Below the pieces are notes generated by a model. That model saw only the letters and a list, made by a program, of their open reading frames with translations. It ran no database searches and was not told the origin of the DNA. Source: Megalobrama amblycephala (Eukaryota > Chordata > Actinopteri > Cypriniformes > Xenocyprididae). From it: DNA of 64,000 nucleotides. The stretch is from contig NC_063045.1 of the NCBI RefSeq assembly GCF_018812025.1, forward strand, positions 58,494,383-58,558,382, in the 5' to 3' direction. Numbering within the stretch: position 1 is the first letter of the stretch; each line of letters starts with the position of its first letter. Shown here one piece after another: positions 43,190 through 54,359 of the stretch. The position numbers and the translations under genes are program-made.

Positions 43190-43611
43190 CACTCTAAAAA
43201 AATGCTGGGTTAAAAAATTGACAAACCCAGCGATTGGGTTGTTTTGACTTAGCAGTTGGGTTAAATGTTTGACCCATTTGACCCACAAATGGGTAGTTTT
43301 ATTCAACTCAACTATTGTTTAAAAATGACTGTATTGCTCGGAATACAGTTGGAAGTTAACATGTTTATTAAGCAATAAAAATTAAAATGTTTTTATTGCT
43401 TATTAATAAATGTTCACCTTTTGATTATTACTGTTGCCTCTATTAATTGTGTGTCTTTTGGGTTAATTTTAAGCCAGCCATATAGTCATTTTTAAACAAT
43501 AGTTGAGTTAAATAAAACTGCCCAGTACATTGGTCAAAACAACCCAATCACTGGGATTGTCCACTTTCAACCCAACTTGGGTTGTTTTTAACTCCAGCAT
43601 TTTTTAGAGTG
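43190..43611. mobile_element. AACCCAGC-rich TIR element, unit 2
   Basis: Begins CACTCTAAAAAAATGCTGGG and ends CAGCATTTTTTAGAGTG, inverted repeats; the interior repeats GGGTT/AACCC words. Relatives lie at 34296-34441 (partial), 55670-56158 and 60148-60630. The unit 2 and unit 3 copies are at equivalent positions. Confidence 0.75.
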
Positions 43612-43885
43612 AACTTTTAATTAGCATTTTCCCTTTCTGGTCTTTGAGGTAGAGTTGTTGTGTAATTAACAGTTTTTTCATAACAATGTTGCCACTGCTG
43701 TAAATTATGACTTTTAACACAGCAAACTGCAGGTTCAAAGTAGCTTCTCCAGGTATTTGATCAGAGTTTGGCGCCTGTATTAATAAACCCTTGGCTTTGA
43801 AGCCTGTTGCGGTTCATCTGTACCAACAATCTATATATTCATTACACACTCAGAAAGCCGCACTCGTCTCTACAGCTGTCTCTAC

Positions 43886-43968
43886 CGCAGCACGCTAACA
43901 TTGATTTGAACGAGGTCCAAAGCCTGGAGATTTGTACCCATGTTGTATACTAATCCACCCTGACCTTC
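43886..43968 (-). pseudogene. Duplicated penultimate exon of the unidentified minus-strand gene, unit 2
   Basis: Minus-strand acceptor CTGTCACTTCAG, 83-nt exon encoding EGQGGLVYNMGTNLQALDLV then QINVSVL plus two bases, followed by a GTAGAG donor. Its phase (two bases left over) fits the exon at 42987-43101, where one base completes the codon. The unit 3 copy (60897-60979) keeps the length and frame with a few substitutions. Protein not recognised. Confidence 0.5.
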
Positions 43969-44212
43969 CTGAAGTGACAGTGAGGAAACACTAGAGGGCA
44001 GCAAAAACAAGCAACAGAAGCCTGTCTGGAATTACCCAAGAACCTTTGGATGCTTTTCATTTCCAAAAGTAAGACACTGTTCATGGATCCTAAACTAGGT
44101 CAGAAAAAACAATTATGAGTTTCTTCTGTCCTGTAAGTTTGATTTTGTGACTTGTGGTCGTTTATCAAAATTATATTTTCATTTCAGATTAGTCAACCTA
44201 ATCTTTCTTTGC

Positions 44213-45099
44213 AAACACACCTTATGTTATTGACAGTCAATCAATTAAAGGGCTTCCTTGTGACAGGGACTCACATTCAAAACAGCCACTAGCAAGTGAG
44301 AATGCAGCTGTGGCCCACCTGGGTTCAGAAACAAATCTGAATTTACTCAGGAGTAGCGAGTCTCTTGATAAAGTCACTGACATCAAGCCTGCACCAAGTA
44401 ATCCAAACATTGGCACAGAGGTCCATGAATTCCCAGCTGCTGAACGCACACCATTTAGCTCGACTAACTTTTTGAGCAAACATTTTTTTAGCAAACACAG
44501 CTCCCCTAGTGGTGCCGTGGCTGCTAGGGTAAGTCCTTTTAATTACACACCAAGCCCCAGAAAGAGTGGTGCTGACAGCACAACTCCTAGGCCTTCTCAG
44601 ATCCCAACAGCCAATTACAAGCAATGCAAAAAAAAAGGAGACACTAAAGGAGACACGACTGAAAGCGGGTCTTACATTGTCACCTCTGTGTAAGTTTGGA
44701 CTTACTCATAGATCTTTATTATGACAGCCAGAAAACACTTTATTGCAGACTCTGGCCTTGTTTATGATTTGCTTTGTGTTTTTGTGGAGACAAAAGGACA
44801 CTTTCTTAGAACTTGTTGTTGCACCCTGCATTAGGCAACTTATTCTCGCCGGCTGATTCCTGGATTTACGGCTAATGGTGGAATATTTAGGATGCTGTTA
44901 AACTTCTGGTGGAATTCAATACTAATGCATTTGAAATCAAAAGCTGTAAACCTGTATTAATTCAAATGTTAAAACTCATTCTTACTGTTGCATATTGTAC
45001 GTTACATAATGGATTTTGTCCTTGCATGAACCGATTCAGTTGGTATTTCCTATCAAGATAAACATTTCTGTGGAAATATGACCTGTACTGATAGCTGTA
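44213..45099 (+). pseudogene. apc C-terminal tail plus 3' UTR fragment, unit 3
   Basis: Matches apc from 25073 through the stop and most of the 3' UTR to about 26106. Differences include an in-frame loss of nine bases (near 44271), a small insertion near 44470-44490 and base changes near 44610-44633. The net frame remains open from the junction to GSYIVTSV and TAA at 44691-44693, and it keeps the SQIP motif. It has no ATG, promoter or upstream exons, so it is taken to be a non-functional fragment. Confidence 0.9.
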
Positions 45100-45225
45100 A
45101 ACAGTCAGTGAAAGACTTGCCCCATGAACGCAATAATGCGTTTTATTTTTAAACTGGGTACAAAGACATTATTCTACTCTTTAACCAACGAACATTAAAA
45201 GGACATTTGAATACTGGCATAAAGT

Positions 45226-45795
45226 TAGTTTGAAGTTAGACTTTTGATATTCGCAAATTTAAGGACCGTCTTTAAAGTTACACCCGAAATTGGTATGCAC
45301 GATTCTACCTTCAATAACATTTGAAGGGAATAATTTACAGTCATAAACCCAACTGTAAAGTGTTCATCTACATGTCGGCTATGATACACTCCCTTTATAT
45401 TTTTTTTATATTTATTAAAATAAACTGTCAAATCTATTTTTCACTACTGTATATACACTCATACATAAATATGCCATAATTTAAAGCTCAATAACATTTG
45501 AAGGGAATAATTTAGAGTCAATGTTATTTAGCCTTAAATGATGGCAAATATAAAAGGTGTGCATCATAGCTGACATGTACATGGACACTTTACAGTTGGT
45601 TTTATGAATAGAACATTTATATAATAAAACCAACATTTATATTATGAAACCAACTTTACAGTTGGTTTTATGACTGTAAATTATTCCCTTCAAATGTTAT
45701 TGAAGGTAGAATCGTGCATACCAATTTCGGATGTAACTTTAGAGACGGTCCCTAAATTTGCAAATATTAAACGTCTAACGTCAAACCAACAGGCC
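45226..45795. repeat. Inverted repeat with about 145-bp arms
   Basis: 45226-45372 and 45652-45795 are inverted complements (for example AATAACATTTGAAGGGAATA against TATTCCCTTCAAATGTTATT). The spacer holds a partial third copy near 45489-45522. Probably a fold-back element; short open frames inside follow from the palindrome. Confidence 0.75.
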
Positions 45796-46461
45796 ATCAA
45801 AAAGCGCTATTCTTCCACAGCAATAACTGACGGGTTAACCTATAGTGATATATCTGTATTATGTAATATACGTTGCCTTATAAAAAATGTTCATGAACTT
45901 CAGCATTGCGTGATATTATTTCAAAGTGATTTCCGTCATTTTTACAGATAATAAATTGTATTTACCTGTGAAAACAAACCTGGAAAGAGACGTGAGGCTT
46001 TGAGGAGAAAAACGAGAGATTCTTCATGCATTCCAGTGAATTATTAATGGGATATAGCCTATCGTAAATTATATCGGGAGAACAGACACAAATGTCCATT
46101 ATATATTGTCCTTTTTAATACTATTACAGTGGAATGAAAGAGACAAAAGAAAATAATCACGAGGATAGAAAGCAGCGACTGAAAAGAGGTCTACATAGAT
46201 ATTCTTGCTATAACATGTTACGTTAAAATACCAAGCGTTACGTTATTCTCATGATGTCTAAAAAATAAAACAAGAAAGAAAAATTGACAGCTCATTCAGT
46301 GAAACTGACGGATAAGCTTTATTTGTAGGGCAACCTTATGATTTGAAACGATTAATTTTAGTCTTTTTAAATGGAAGTTCCCCAAACAACAATAATTTGA
46401 AACGCAGTAGGCTAGTCAGGAATAAGGTGGATAGAAAACCTATGTGTTAAAACATTCCAAC
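45796..46461. other. Non-coding stretch in the unit 3 insertion mosaic
   Basis: No recognisable gene or repeat boundary. Base composition is AT-rich, with no splice-flanked open frame. Confidence 0.5.
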
Positions 46462-46731
46462 CATAGACATTATAATAAACACTAGACGCCCCATTGGCCA
46501 CTGGATCATATGTCAACGGCGCCGCCATATTGTGCGGGGCAACGTTCCCATAATGCTCATAACTGGGATTAAGAAAAATGCCTGCTCCGTGTGCTGCTTG
46601 AAAAACCACAGCTCGTCCGTTTACTTGTTTGTTAACAGCGCAGTCTTGCCCCGCACAATATGGCGGACTCGTTGACATATCGCAGCAACAGTCCAAAGCA
46701 GCTAATAGGGTGTCTACTGTATAATGTCTGA
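46462..46731. mobile_element. MITE-like palindromic element
   Basis: Inverted terminal segments AGACATTATAATAAACACTA and GTGTCTACTGTATAATGTCT. Two internal inverted copies of CGCCATATTGTGCGGGGCAA lie near 46521 and 46648. No coding capacity. Confidence 0.6.
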
Positions 46732-47602
46732 TTCCGACACCCAAAGTGAGGAATTCACGTGACTGGAAAGAAAGGGAGGCTTCGTTTTTCGTTAATCTCA
46801 TTTCTCTGAAAACAATATGCACATTCCAAGCAAAGCCGCTCAGCAACAACATCCGCCTACACAAGCATATCAGGGAGCAGTTATAAGTGCATGAACAGGA
46901 AAAAGTCAGTTGGGGTGGGTGCTAGTTCTATGTAGGATAAAATCATTCAGGCACCCCTGGCCAAAATGAACAAAGCTATGTGTACAAGCGTAGTGACAAA
47001 CTTCCGCTAGCGCCAGAAGTCGGCATACCGGTTTCCGGTTTCCTTCCTGTCTTTAACTGCTATAGTAAACAAGCAAGATTGAGTGTTGCTGGTGTATGGA
47101 AAAAGAAATAATGTGCATGACACATCTAAGTTTCAAAGAACTGAGGGTGGATCTACGGAGCACTGCTGTGCTGTGTGCCACTTTGCTCTGCTTCAAGTTG
47201 GTATAAAGGCCAATTCACACCGCGGTGACAAACGCCAACAAACACCAACGAACAAGTTGGCCGTTGGATTAAGAATTCTATGAGGAAAAAAACCTGTCAT
47301 GTTCACACTGCCCCAGCAAACAAAAGTACTAAGCTGAAATCTGAAGCGCTGTAGGCATCTGATCGCAACCTATTGCGTTGCGGTTGGTAGGCCTATAGGC
47401 TACGCTACACTGTTTTTTAAACTTTTTTTTAGCACGACCCTTTTTATTTATGTGACCCATAGGCCTATACAACCATGTAGCTAAAGCCAAAACAAATGAA
47501 TTTAAAACAAAACTGAAGGTAAACCTTTGTTGCTTTCATGGTGGTTATACCTCTCTCTTTCGGTGAAATCGAGCAGTGCTCTTGCTGAATGGCACGGATT
47601 GC
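46732..47602. other. Non-coding stretch between mobile elements
   Basis: Nothing identified with confidence. It holds GC-richer patches near 46990-47040 that may be further transposon remnants. Confidence 0.45.
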
Positions 47603-48167
47603 AATACTATGGCGTTATTTTACTGTCAATTGTCGAGAGCACATTATTGTGATGCGAGAGCATATCAATGTAATGCGCGAGCGCAAATCTGTCCGCTCGC
47701 GCGCGGATTTCCTCTGCTTTCACGCAAATTTGGACGTGCGCGCTCAAATATACAGTGCTCTCTTATGAACTGCCTCTCCTCTCGCTCAGATATTGCGTGT
47801 GCACGCTCAAACTGTTTCCTGCATGCTCAAACGTGTCCTGCGCGCTCAAACTGCACATGTGCGCTCACGAATCTCTCTGTGCTCTTGCAGAAATTAATTT
47901 GCTTTTGGATTAAACGCTGTCAAAAGTTATAAACCAATCAGAAGAGACGACTGATCCATGAAAATGCTACATGGAATCTTATTGGCTGAGAGTGAACTGC
48001 GCCTGGAATTCTTTCGACAAAGACATGTATTTTATTTATTCACAATTTAATAATATTTATCAAATGTAACCTAGTCTAACTGCATCACATTACAGGTCAA
48101 ACCCCTATTTATCTAAACAAACAAACAAAAAATGTTTCTTAAAGTTATTGTGGTCATACGTTTTGTG

Positions 48168-48487
48168 TTAACATTTTACAATAAGGTTTTTATTTGTTAA
48201 CATTAGTTAATGTATTATCTAACATGAACTAACAATGTGCAATACATTACTGTAATTATTAATCTTTGTTAAAGTTAAAAATACAGCTGTTTGTTGGTTG
48301 TTTACTTCACAGTGCATTTAATAATGTTAACAAATACAACATTTGATTTTAATAACGTATTAGTAAATGTTGAAATTAACATTAACAAATATTAATAAAT
48401 GCTGAAGAAGAGCAATTCATTATTAGTTAATGTTAACTAATGCAGTTAAATAATGTTAACGCAACCTTATTGTAAAGTATTACCAAC
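48168..48487. mobile_element. MITE in the left arm of the fold-back element
   Basis: The ends TTTACAATAAGGTTTTTATT and ACCTTATTGTAAAGTATTAC form inverted repeats. Its interior contains many TTAACATTAGTTAATG words. The mirror copy is at 49126-49444. Confidence 0.75.
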
Positions 48488-49125
48488 AAACATCTGATTT
48501 AAGACCGAACAAGATCAGGGTCAAATCGTCATTCCCTTAATACTTAATGTGGAGATCACATACCACCATAGTCAATTTCTTTTGAGGTCTGGTATAAAAA
48601 TGACATACAAAAATACCTAAGCTCTTGTGTATGCACGATTAAGCAAAAGAACGCGATCTTATTCCTAAATGACAACGATTCGGTTATGTCTATTAAACCT
48701 TTTGAAATTACAATCATACCAGAATATTTAAACCTGCTTTTGCATTGCTGCTGAAAGCAGTGGTCATGTAAGCTATATGTTTTAAACAGCTTCACAAAGT
48801 GTTTTCAACAACATACTATTGCTACATCTGTGTTGCAAACATTAAATAATAATGCAAGTATTGCAATAACAATTTATAGTCTGAATATACACTGATTTCA
48901 GCAATTAAAATAAGTAGCTAAATGAATGTTGAAACTAATGTTGTTACACTGTTCTGCCAGTAGGTGGTGACCAGTGACTGTTAAAATGTATTTGATGTAT
49001 CAGAATCATTAATTCCAGACCTCAAAAGAAATTGACTATAGTGGTATATGTGATCTCCACATTAAGTATTAAGGGAATGACGATTTGACCCTGATCTTGT
49101 TCGGTCTTAAATCAGAAGATATTTG

Positions 49126-49444
49126 TTGGTAATACTTTACAATAAGGTTGCGTTAACATTATTTAACTGCATTAGTTAACATTAACTAATAATGAATTGC
49201 TCTTCTTCAGCATTTATTAATATTTGTTAATGTTAATTTCAACATTTACTAATACGTTATTAAAATCAAATGTTGTATTTGTTAACATTATTAAATGCAC
49301 TGTGAAGTAAACAACCAACAAACAGCTGTATTTTTAACTTTAACAAAGATTAATAATTACAGTAATGTACTGCACATTGTTAGTTCATGTTAGATAATAC
49401 ATTAACTAATGTTAACAAATAAAAACCTTATTGTAAAATGTTAC
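49126..49444. mobile_element. MITE in the right arm of the fold-back element
   Basis: Inverted complement of 48168-48487, starting TTGGTAATACTTTACAATAA. A poly-T tract lies just outside its right end and is absent from the left arm. Confidence 0.75.
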
Positions 49445-50214
49445 CTATTTTTTTTTTTTTAATTTCAACACAAAACGTATGACCACAATAACTTTAAGAA
49501 ACATTTTTTGTTTGTTTGTTTAGATAAATAGGGGTTTGACCTGTAATGTGATGCAGTTAGACTAGGTTACATTTGATAAATATTATTAAATTGTGAATAA
49601 ATAAAATACATATCTTTGTCGAAAGAATTCCAGGCGCAGTTCAATCTCAGCCAATAAGATTCCATGTAGCATTTTCATGGATCAGTCGTCTCTTCTGATT
49701 GGTTTATAACTTTTGACAGTGTTTAATCCAAAAGCAAATAAATTTCTGCAAGAGCACGGAGAGATTCGTGAGCGCACATGTGCAGTTTGAGCGCGCAGGA
49801 CACGTTTGAGCGCGCAGGACACGTCTGAGCACGCAGGAAACAGTTTGAGCGTGCACACGCAATATCTGAGCGAGAGGAGAGGCAGTTCATAAGAGAGCAC
49901 TGTATATTTGAGCGCGCGCGTCCAGATTTGCGCTCGCGCATTACATTGATATGCTCTCGCGTCACAATAATGTGCTCTCGACAATTGACAGTAAAATAAC
50001 GTCATACAATACAGATTATTGTAACTTTTATATATTTTTTAAAGTGTATTTTATTTAAGCTGCTTATATAAGCTGCAATGTTGCGTTTCCAGTGCTTTGT
50101 TGCGTGAGACGTGGGCACGATCAGCAGTCTTTGCAGGGGACTTGCCTCATCGTCATGGCAACGGTGCTTGGCCAGGTCAGATTACATCAGAGTTTGTTGG
50201 AAAACTTTGGACCT

Positions 50215-50742
50215 GCCTCCGCACACCCTGGCCGCGTGCAGGCCAAATTTCGAGACCTACGCGGACAGTCCGTGTGCAACAGCGCATGCGCAAGCAGTAG
50301 GCTATAGAAGAGTCCACTAGGTGGCAATACGCACAGCATTGAGCACAGTGTTCAGCCGTCAAAGAAGAGTGTGAAAAGACTGTTTTAAAAACAACACGCT
50401 TCAAAAGAGAAAAACACGACAATGGACAGCGAACTTGACGAGCGTTTGTGCGAAGAGATTAGAAAGTAACCACATTTGTACAATGCATGTTTAAAGAGTA
50501 CAAAGACTTGTTTAAGGTGGCAAATTCATGGAGGGGGATAAGTAAAATATGGGAAAGGATGCACTTCTTTTCTTCTCCGATCATGCCCAGTGAATGTCAT
50601 GTTGATGACAAGTAAAGCATAGAAAAAAGCTGTACTGCGCATGTGACGAACGCGGTCATCCGCGCACATCTGTGGTGTAGTATACTTTGAAAGATGCGCG
50701 TGAGGTGTCCGGGCGCGGAAAGTGAAGTATACCCGGGGCTTT
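50215..50742. mobile_element. CpG-rich nested element, copy 2
   Basis: Direct-orientation relative of 11815-12365, sharing CCTGGCCGCGTGCAGGCCAA, AACAGCGCATGCGCAAGCAG and AAGTGAAGTATACCCGGGG. It ends in a short inverted repeat and is non-coding. Confidence 0.65.
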
Positions 50743-51145
50743 AAAAGAACCGGCGAGGCGGCGTCCCGCCCTCCTCTGACTCTGATTGGCCGTGATTCAC
50801 GGCTCGTGAACCTGAAACAAACCAATCAAACCAATGATGGCAGCGAGTATTACCCAATCAGGGGCAGAATAGGACGTGTCTTCACACAATGCGGATGGGG
50901 TGATTTGCATGGGATGCTGCATAATGTGGACCTATGTAAAATACGGGTCATTGTGCCTGTAAATACGATTCCGTATTTCACTGGACGGGTGGCAACCCTA
51001 CTTTTTTCTCACTTGCTGCTGGATTTACAATGTACGCTCGTCTTGCCAGGACTGATCGACTGGAATATGTTGTTGCAACATTACAATGGCCATATGAAAG
51101 TATATGTGTGCACACAATGGGGTCAAACGTAATTCACCCCAAACA

Positions 51146-51282
51146 CTCGCTTTCACCCCAAAATGGCGGAAACGCAGGGCTGCTGCTGGGTGCCGGTGTT
51201 TCTTGTTAGTGTATATTCTTTGATTGAAACACCGGCGCCCAGCAGCAGCCCTGCGTTTCCGCCATTTTGGGGTGAAAGCGAG
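51146..51282. repeat. Perfect-looking hairpin, 57-bp arms
   Basis: 51146-51202 and 51226-51282 are inverted complements with one mismatch (GGGTGCCGG against GGGCGCCGG), separated by 23 bases. The arms contain ACCCCAAAATGGCGGAAACG. No terminal motif or target duplication was found. Confidence 0.9.
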
Positions 51283-52317
51283 TCGGCAGTCCACTGGTTT
51301 CTATGGCAATATCAGCTGCTTTGTTAAAATAAAACGTACATTAAAGCTGAAATCCAACCTGAATGATGACAACACAGAATAAAATACTATCACTAGTGAT
51401 CATCAAATCCTTTTTACAGTTTATTTTACACACTTTGTGTTTGTCTTCCACTTTTTTCACAAAAACTTTGCTCAAGTATTCAAAGCAAAGCGATGTTAAA
51501 GGGACAGTCATCCCATTATAAAATGCGGTTATTTTTTTTCCGGCATCACCGGGGCCCTCCCTCAGCCCGGGGCCCTGGGCTTAAGACCAGGTAAGCCCGT
51601 GCATTAATGCGGCCCAGTCAGTTGGGTTAAATTTCTTTAAAAGGCTTATAAACACTGAATTATTACCAACATATGGAGTTAAATTAACGACATGCATCAG
51701 AAAAATTGGGAATGTTGGACAATAAATATACGAATATAACAGCTTGATTTTGCAGTTTTGTCTAATGTCCGTTAAAGCAAAAAGTGTCCAAAAGTGTAAA
51801 TTATGTGATAACGGACACAGCAATGCATCATGTGTTATAAGATCATTATGTTTGTAGTGTGAACCATTAAAACGTACAATATAGCCTATTTCAATTCAGA
51901 CCTAGATACTATTAGTACTATTACTCCACTAGGTCTGAAATATATTGTTCGCTGCAAACATGATGATCTTAAATGTATTAATTATTAATTTACTATTAAA
52001 TGTGTAAAGTTGCATAAACAGGAAATACTCAATAAAGAAGGCTAACTACGTTACCTCAGATGCATGAATGGTTGGATTCCACAACTGTCCACAACATATA
52101 AAGACAATACAACATTTACTGTGGAAGCCAATTTACTGGTGACATAATTAAAAAAACTGTTCTATTGCGCTTCTGATTTGGCAGTGAAATTCGCCAATTT
52201 TGAGTGCGTAAGATGTGAAGGATTCTACGGTCCAATTAGTATTTTCACCCCATAATGGAGCGCCATCTAGTGGCTGTTAGCCAAAAAGTATCAAAGTGTC
52301 GCCTCTTGGGTTCATGC
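51283..52317. other. Non-coding stretch
   Basis: No gene recognised. Includes a short CpG patch near 51540-51600 and AT-rich sequence. Confidence 0.45.
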
Positions 52318-52960
52318 ATAGACAGTAAAAGAAATGGACACAGCGACCCCATTGGAACTCAATTGAGACAAGTGAAGCCCATTTTTAGCGATTTTTAGCA
52401 CTTCCGTTTCTGACGCGCAGACTCAAACTAAGCTTGATGACGTCAGCAACCTGTCTGACAGATGTAAATCTTCTAGTAGCTGTGCGTGCTAACTGCCATC
52501 GTTAATCTTGCAGAGACGGCGAGCTTGAGCGGGGAGTTCTTTGGCGTGAGTGAGCAGGAGTAAGTATTCTGATTAATTATTTTGTATAGTATTTTAAAAT
52601 GTAACGCCAGTACGCCATATTAAGTTAATGCATACTATTGCCTGCGAGCTTCTCCTCCTGTCTGTACGGTAATTTCTCTACTGTGCGACAGAGAGTCGAG
52701 TGGTTATGACGCAATCGTTAGCCTATTTTTACAAAAACTGTTTCTACGGGGCCATAATGTAACATAGAATGTAATGGAGACCTTTATACATTGTCGTGTA
52801 TCTTTAGAAATAAATAATGGACAAATGGAGTCTTTAAACGCCTCAGATGTAAAGTTATTCGCTGTCAAAGTGACGCCAAAATGAATGGGAGTCAATGGGA
52901 TGCTAACGCAAGTGAAGTTCTGCTTCAAGATGGCGGCACGCGGCCGACTTCAACTTCCGG
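52318..52960. mobile_element. Probable DNA-element remnant
   Basis: GACAGTAAAAGAAATGGACA and CAGCGACCCCATTGG at the left, with GATGGCGGCACGCGGCCG near the right, are words I recall from multi-copy fish repeats. Boundaries and family are uncertain. Confidence 0.4.
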
Positions 52961-52985
52961 TCGACTTCCTTGGGCACTGGGGGTG

Positions 52986-53608
52986 TGTCTCAATCAGTTC
53001 CCTAGCTCCCGAGCTCGTGAATCAGTACATCGTGTACACGAATTCGGGCACTGATAAGGACAGTAAAAGATGCTGGTTCACTACACATTGGGACACTTAT
53101 GACTCTATTTCCGGCGACGTGACAATGTCCTCATTGTACAACATCACTACTGGTATTTATGAACAACAACAGAGCTGATATTTTTCTGACATTACTTGTA
53201 ATGTTATTTAAAGTACATTATGATTAATTATTTGCTTGTTACATATACGTGCAACATTTCAGCCGTGAATAAATTATAAATGTTAGCTAGATTATGTTCA
53301 TTACCTGTCTAGCGATGTATGTTTATGCTAAAATATAATAAAATAACGGTTAGTATTTTTAAAAACATCTATCGCATATCGTTATGTGTAATGAGTTGGC
53401 TCACGTGATTCAAGTTTCGCGCTTCAGAACTTCCGTTAAGGGAGCATAGTGAGCATCGATGCTCCCTGGTTTTCACGGTGCATTGTGGGACTTTTCAGGG
53501 AGCGAACGTTTCAGTGCCCTGGAAGGATTCTGCGATTGAGACAGCCCTTAAAATGGCCGACTCCCTGGTCAGTGCCCTGACTACTGAACTAGGGAGCTGA
53601 TTGAGACA
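52986..53608. mobile_element. TGTCTCAATCAG TIR element
   Basis: The ends GTGTCTCAATCAGTTCCCTA and TAGGGAGCTGATTGAGACAC are long inverted repeats. It is a longer relative of the elements at 33758-34110 and 39760-40102. No transposase frame. Confidence 0.75.
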
Positions 53609-54359
53609 CAGGGCAAGTTCATGTCGTTCAAGCTCAAACCGGTGCGCAACGTTTTGCTACGGGTTTCCGGGTTGAACGACGTTTCCTGGAAACGGTGTGC
53701 AACGGGTTTGAGATTCTCTTGTTTGGTGGGTGTGTCGAAAATGTTAGCCCAATCAGCATCGACATGTATACCACGCGGTATTAAAGAAACAGTTCGTAAA
53801 TGTATTTAACATCAAAATAAATTCATAAGAGCAAGAAAATTATATAACGAAAAACTTTTGATGTTGTGTTGTGTAAACATGTTATTTACAATTCTTTTGT
53901 GGATCCACACTTACCTTCTTGTGATGTAAATCCTATGTGTAAATGTCTCTATGATGAAAATACCGGACCCTGTCAGCGCGCGCAAGATTTGAATGGAACA
54001 GGAGCGGGAACGAACGGCTCGCAACGTCAGGCTAAAAAATAAACAGTTTGGAAAAAGAATAAAAAAATATACAACTTTGAAATTCTGATGTTATGTTCTG
54101 GCATATATGTTATTTAAAATAGTATTATGAATTCAAGCTTACCATTTACGTTTTCTCAGCCTCAGAAAATAACGGACGCTCTCTGCTGCTGCGCGCGCAA
54201 GAGAAGAGCTGCTGTGAGGCAGTGGGGGAGGGGAAAGAACAGACCGGAACAGACTCGAGAATCAAGACAGTAAACGATTCCAAAAAGATTCGATTCAGTG
54301 GCGTCAGGAATTGAGAGTCATTCAGCTCAAAATGCGAGTCCTGAAACGTCCGTGCGTGA
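53609..54359. other. Non-coding stretch, possible transposon remnants
   Basis: CpG-rich part near 53625-53720 (ACGGGTTTCCGGGTTGAACG) resembles hAT-type repeats of fish, without clear ends. No gene seen. Confidence 0.4.

Larger units (their letters stand above)
34557..44212 (+). repeat. Segmental duplication unit 2
   Basis: Order: apc-tail fragment (34557-34852), receptor upstream region (34895-35530), receptor copy 2 (35813-36825), downstream flank (36828-44212) with two minus-strand exons. It ends at the junction GCAAACACAC (44211-44220) where the next apc tail begins. Confidence 0.8.
47603..50010. mobile_element. 2.4-kb fold-back element (giant palindrome)
   Basis: 47603-48598 and 49013-50010 are inverted complements over almost their whole length (TACTGTCAATTGTCGAGAGC against GCTCTCGACAATTGACAGTA), around a loop of about 414 bp. 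The outer part of each arm has degenerate repeats of the type CGCGCTCAAACGTGTCCTG. Each arm also carries an inserted MITE (48168-48487 and 49126-49444). Open frames in the arms have no similarity to known proteins. Confidence 0.85.

Noticed and set aside
46412..46864. 150-codon minus-strand open frame
   Set aside because: Spans a palindromic MITE and its flanks; no recognisable protein family.
47576..47932. 118-codon open frame with Cys/Arg-rich repeats and its mirror at 49682-50005
   Set aside because: Produced by degenerate short repeats in the arms of the fold-back element; no conserved domain.
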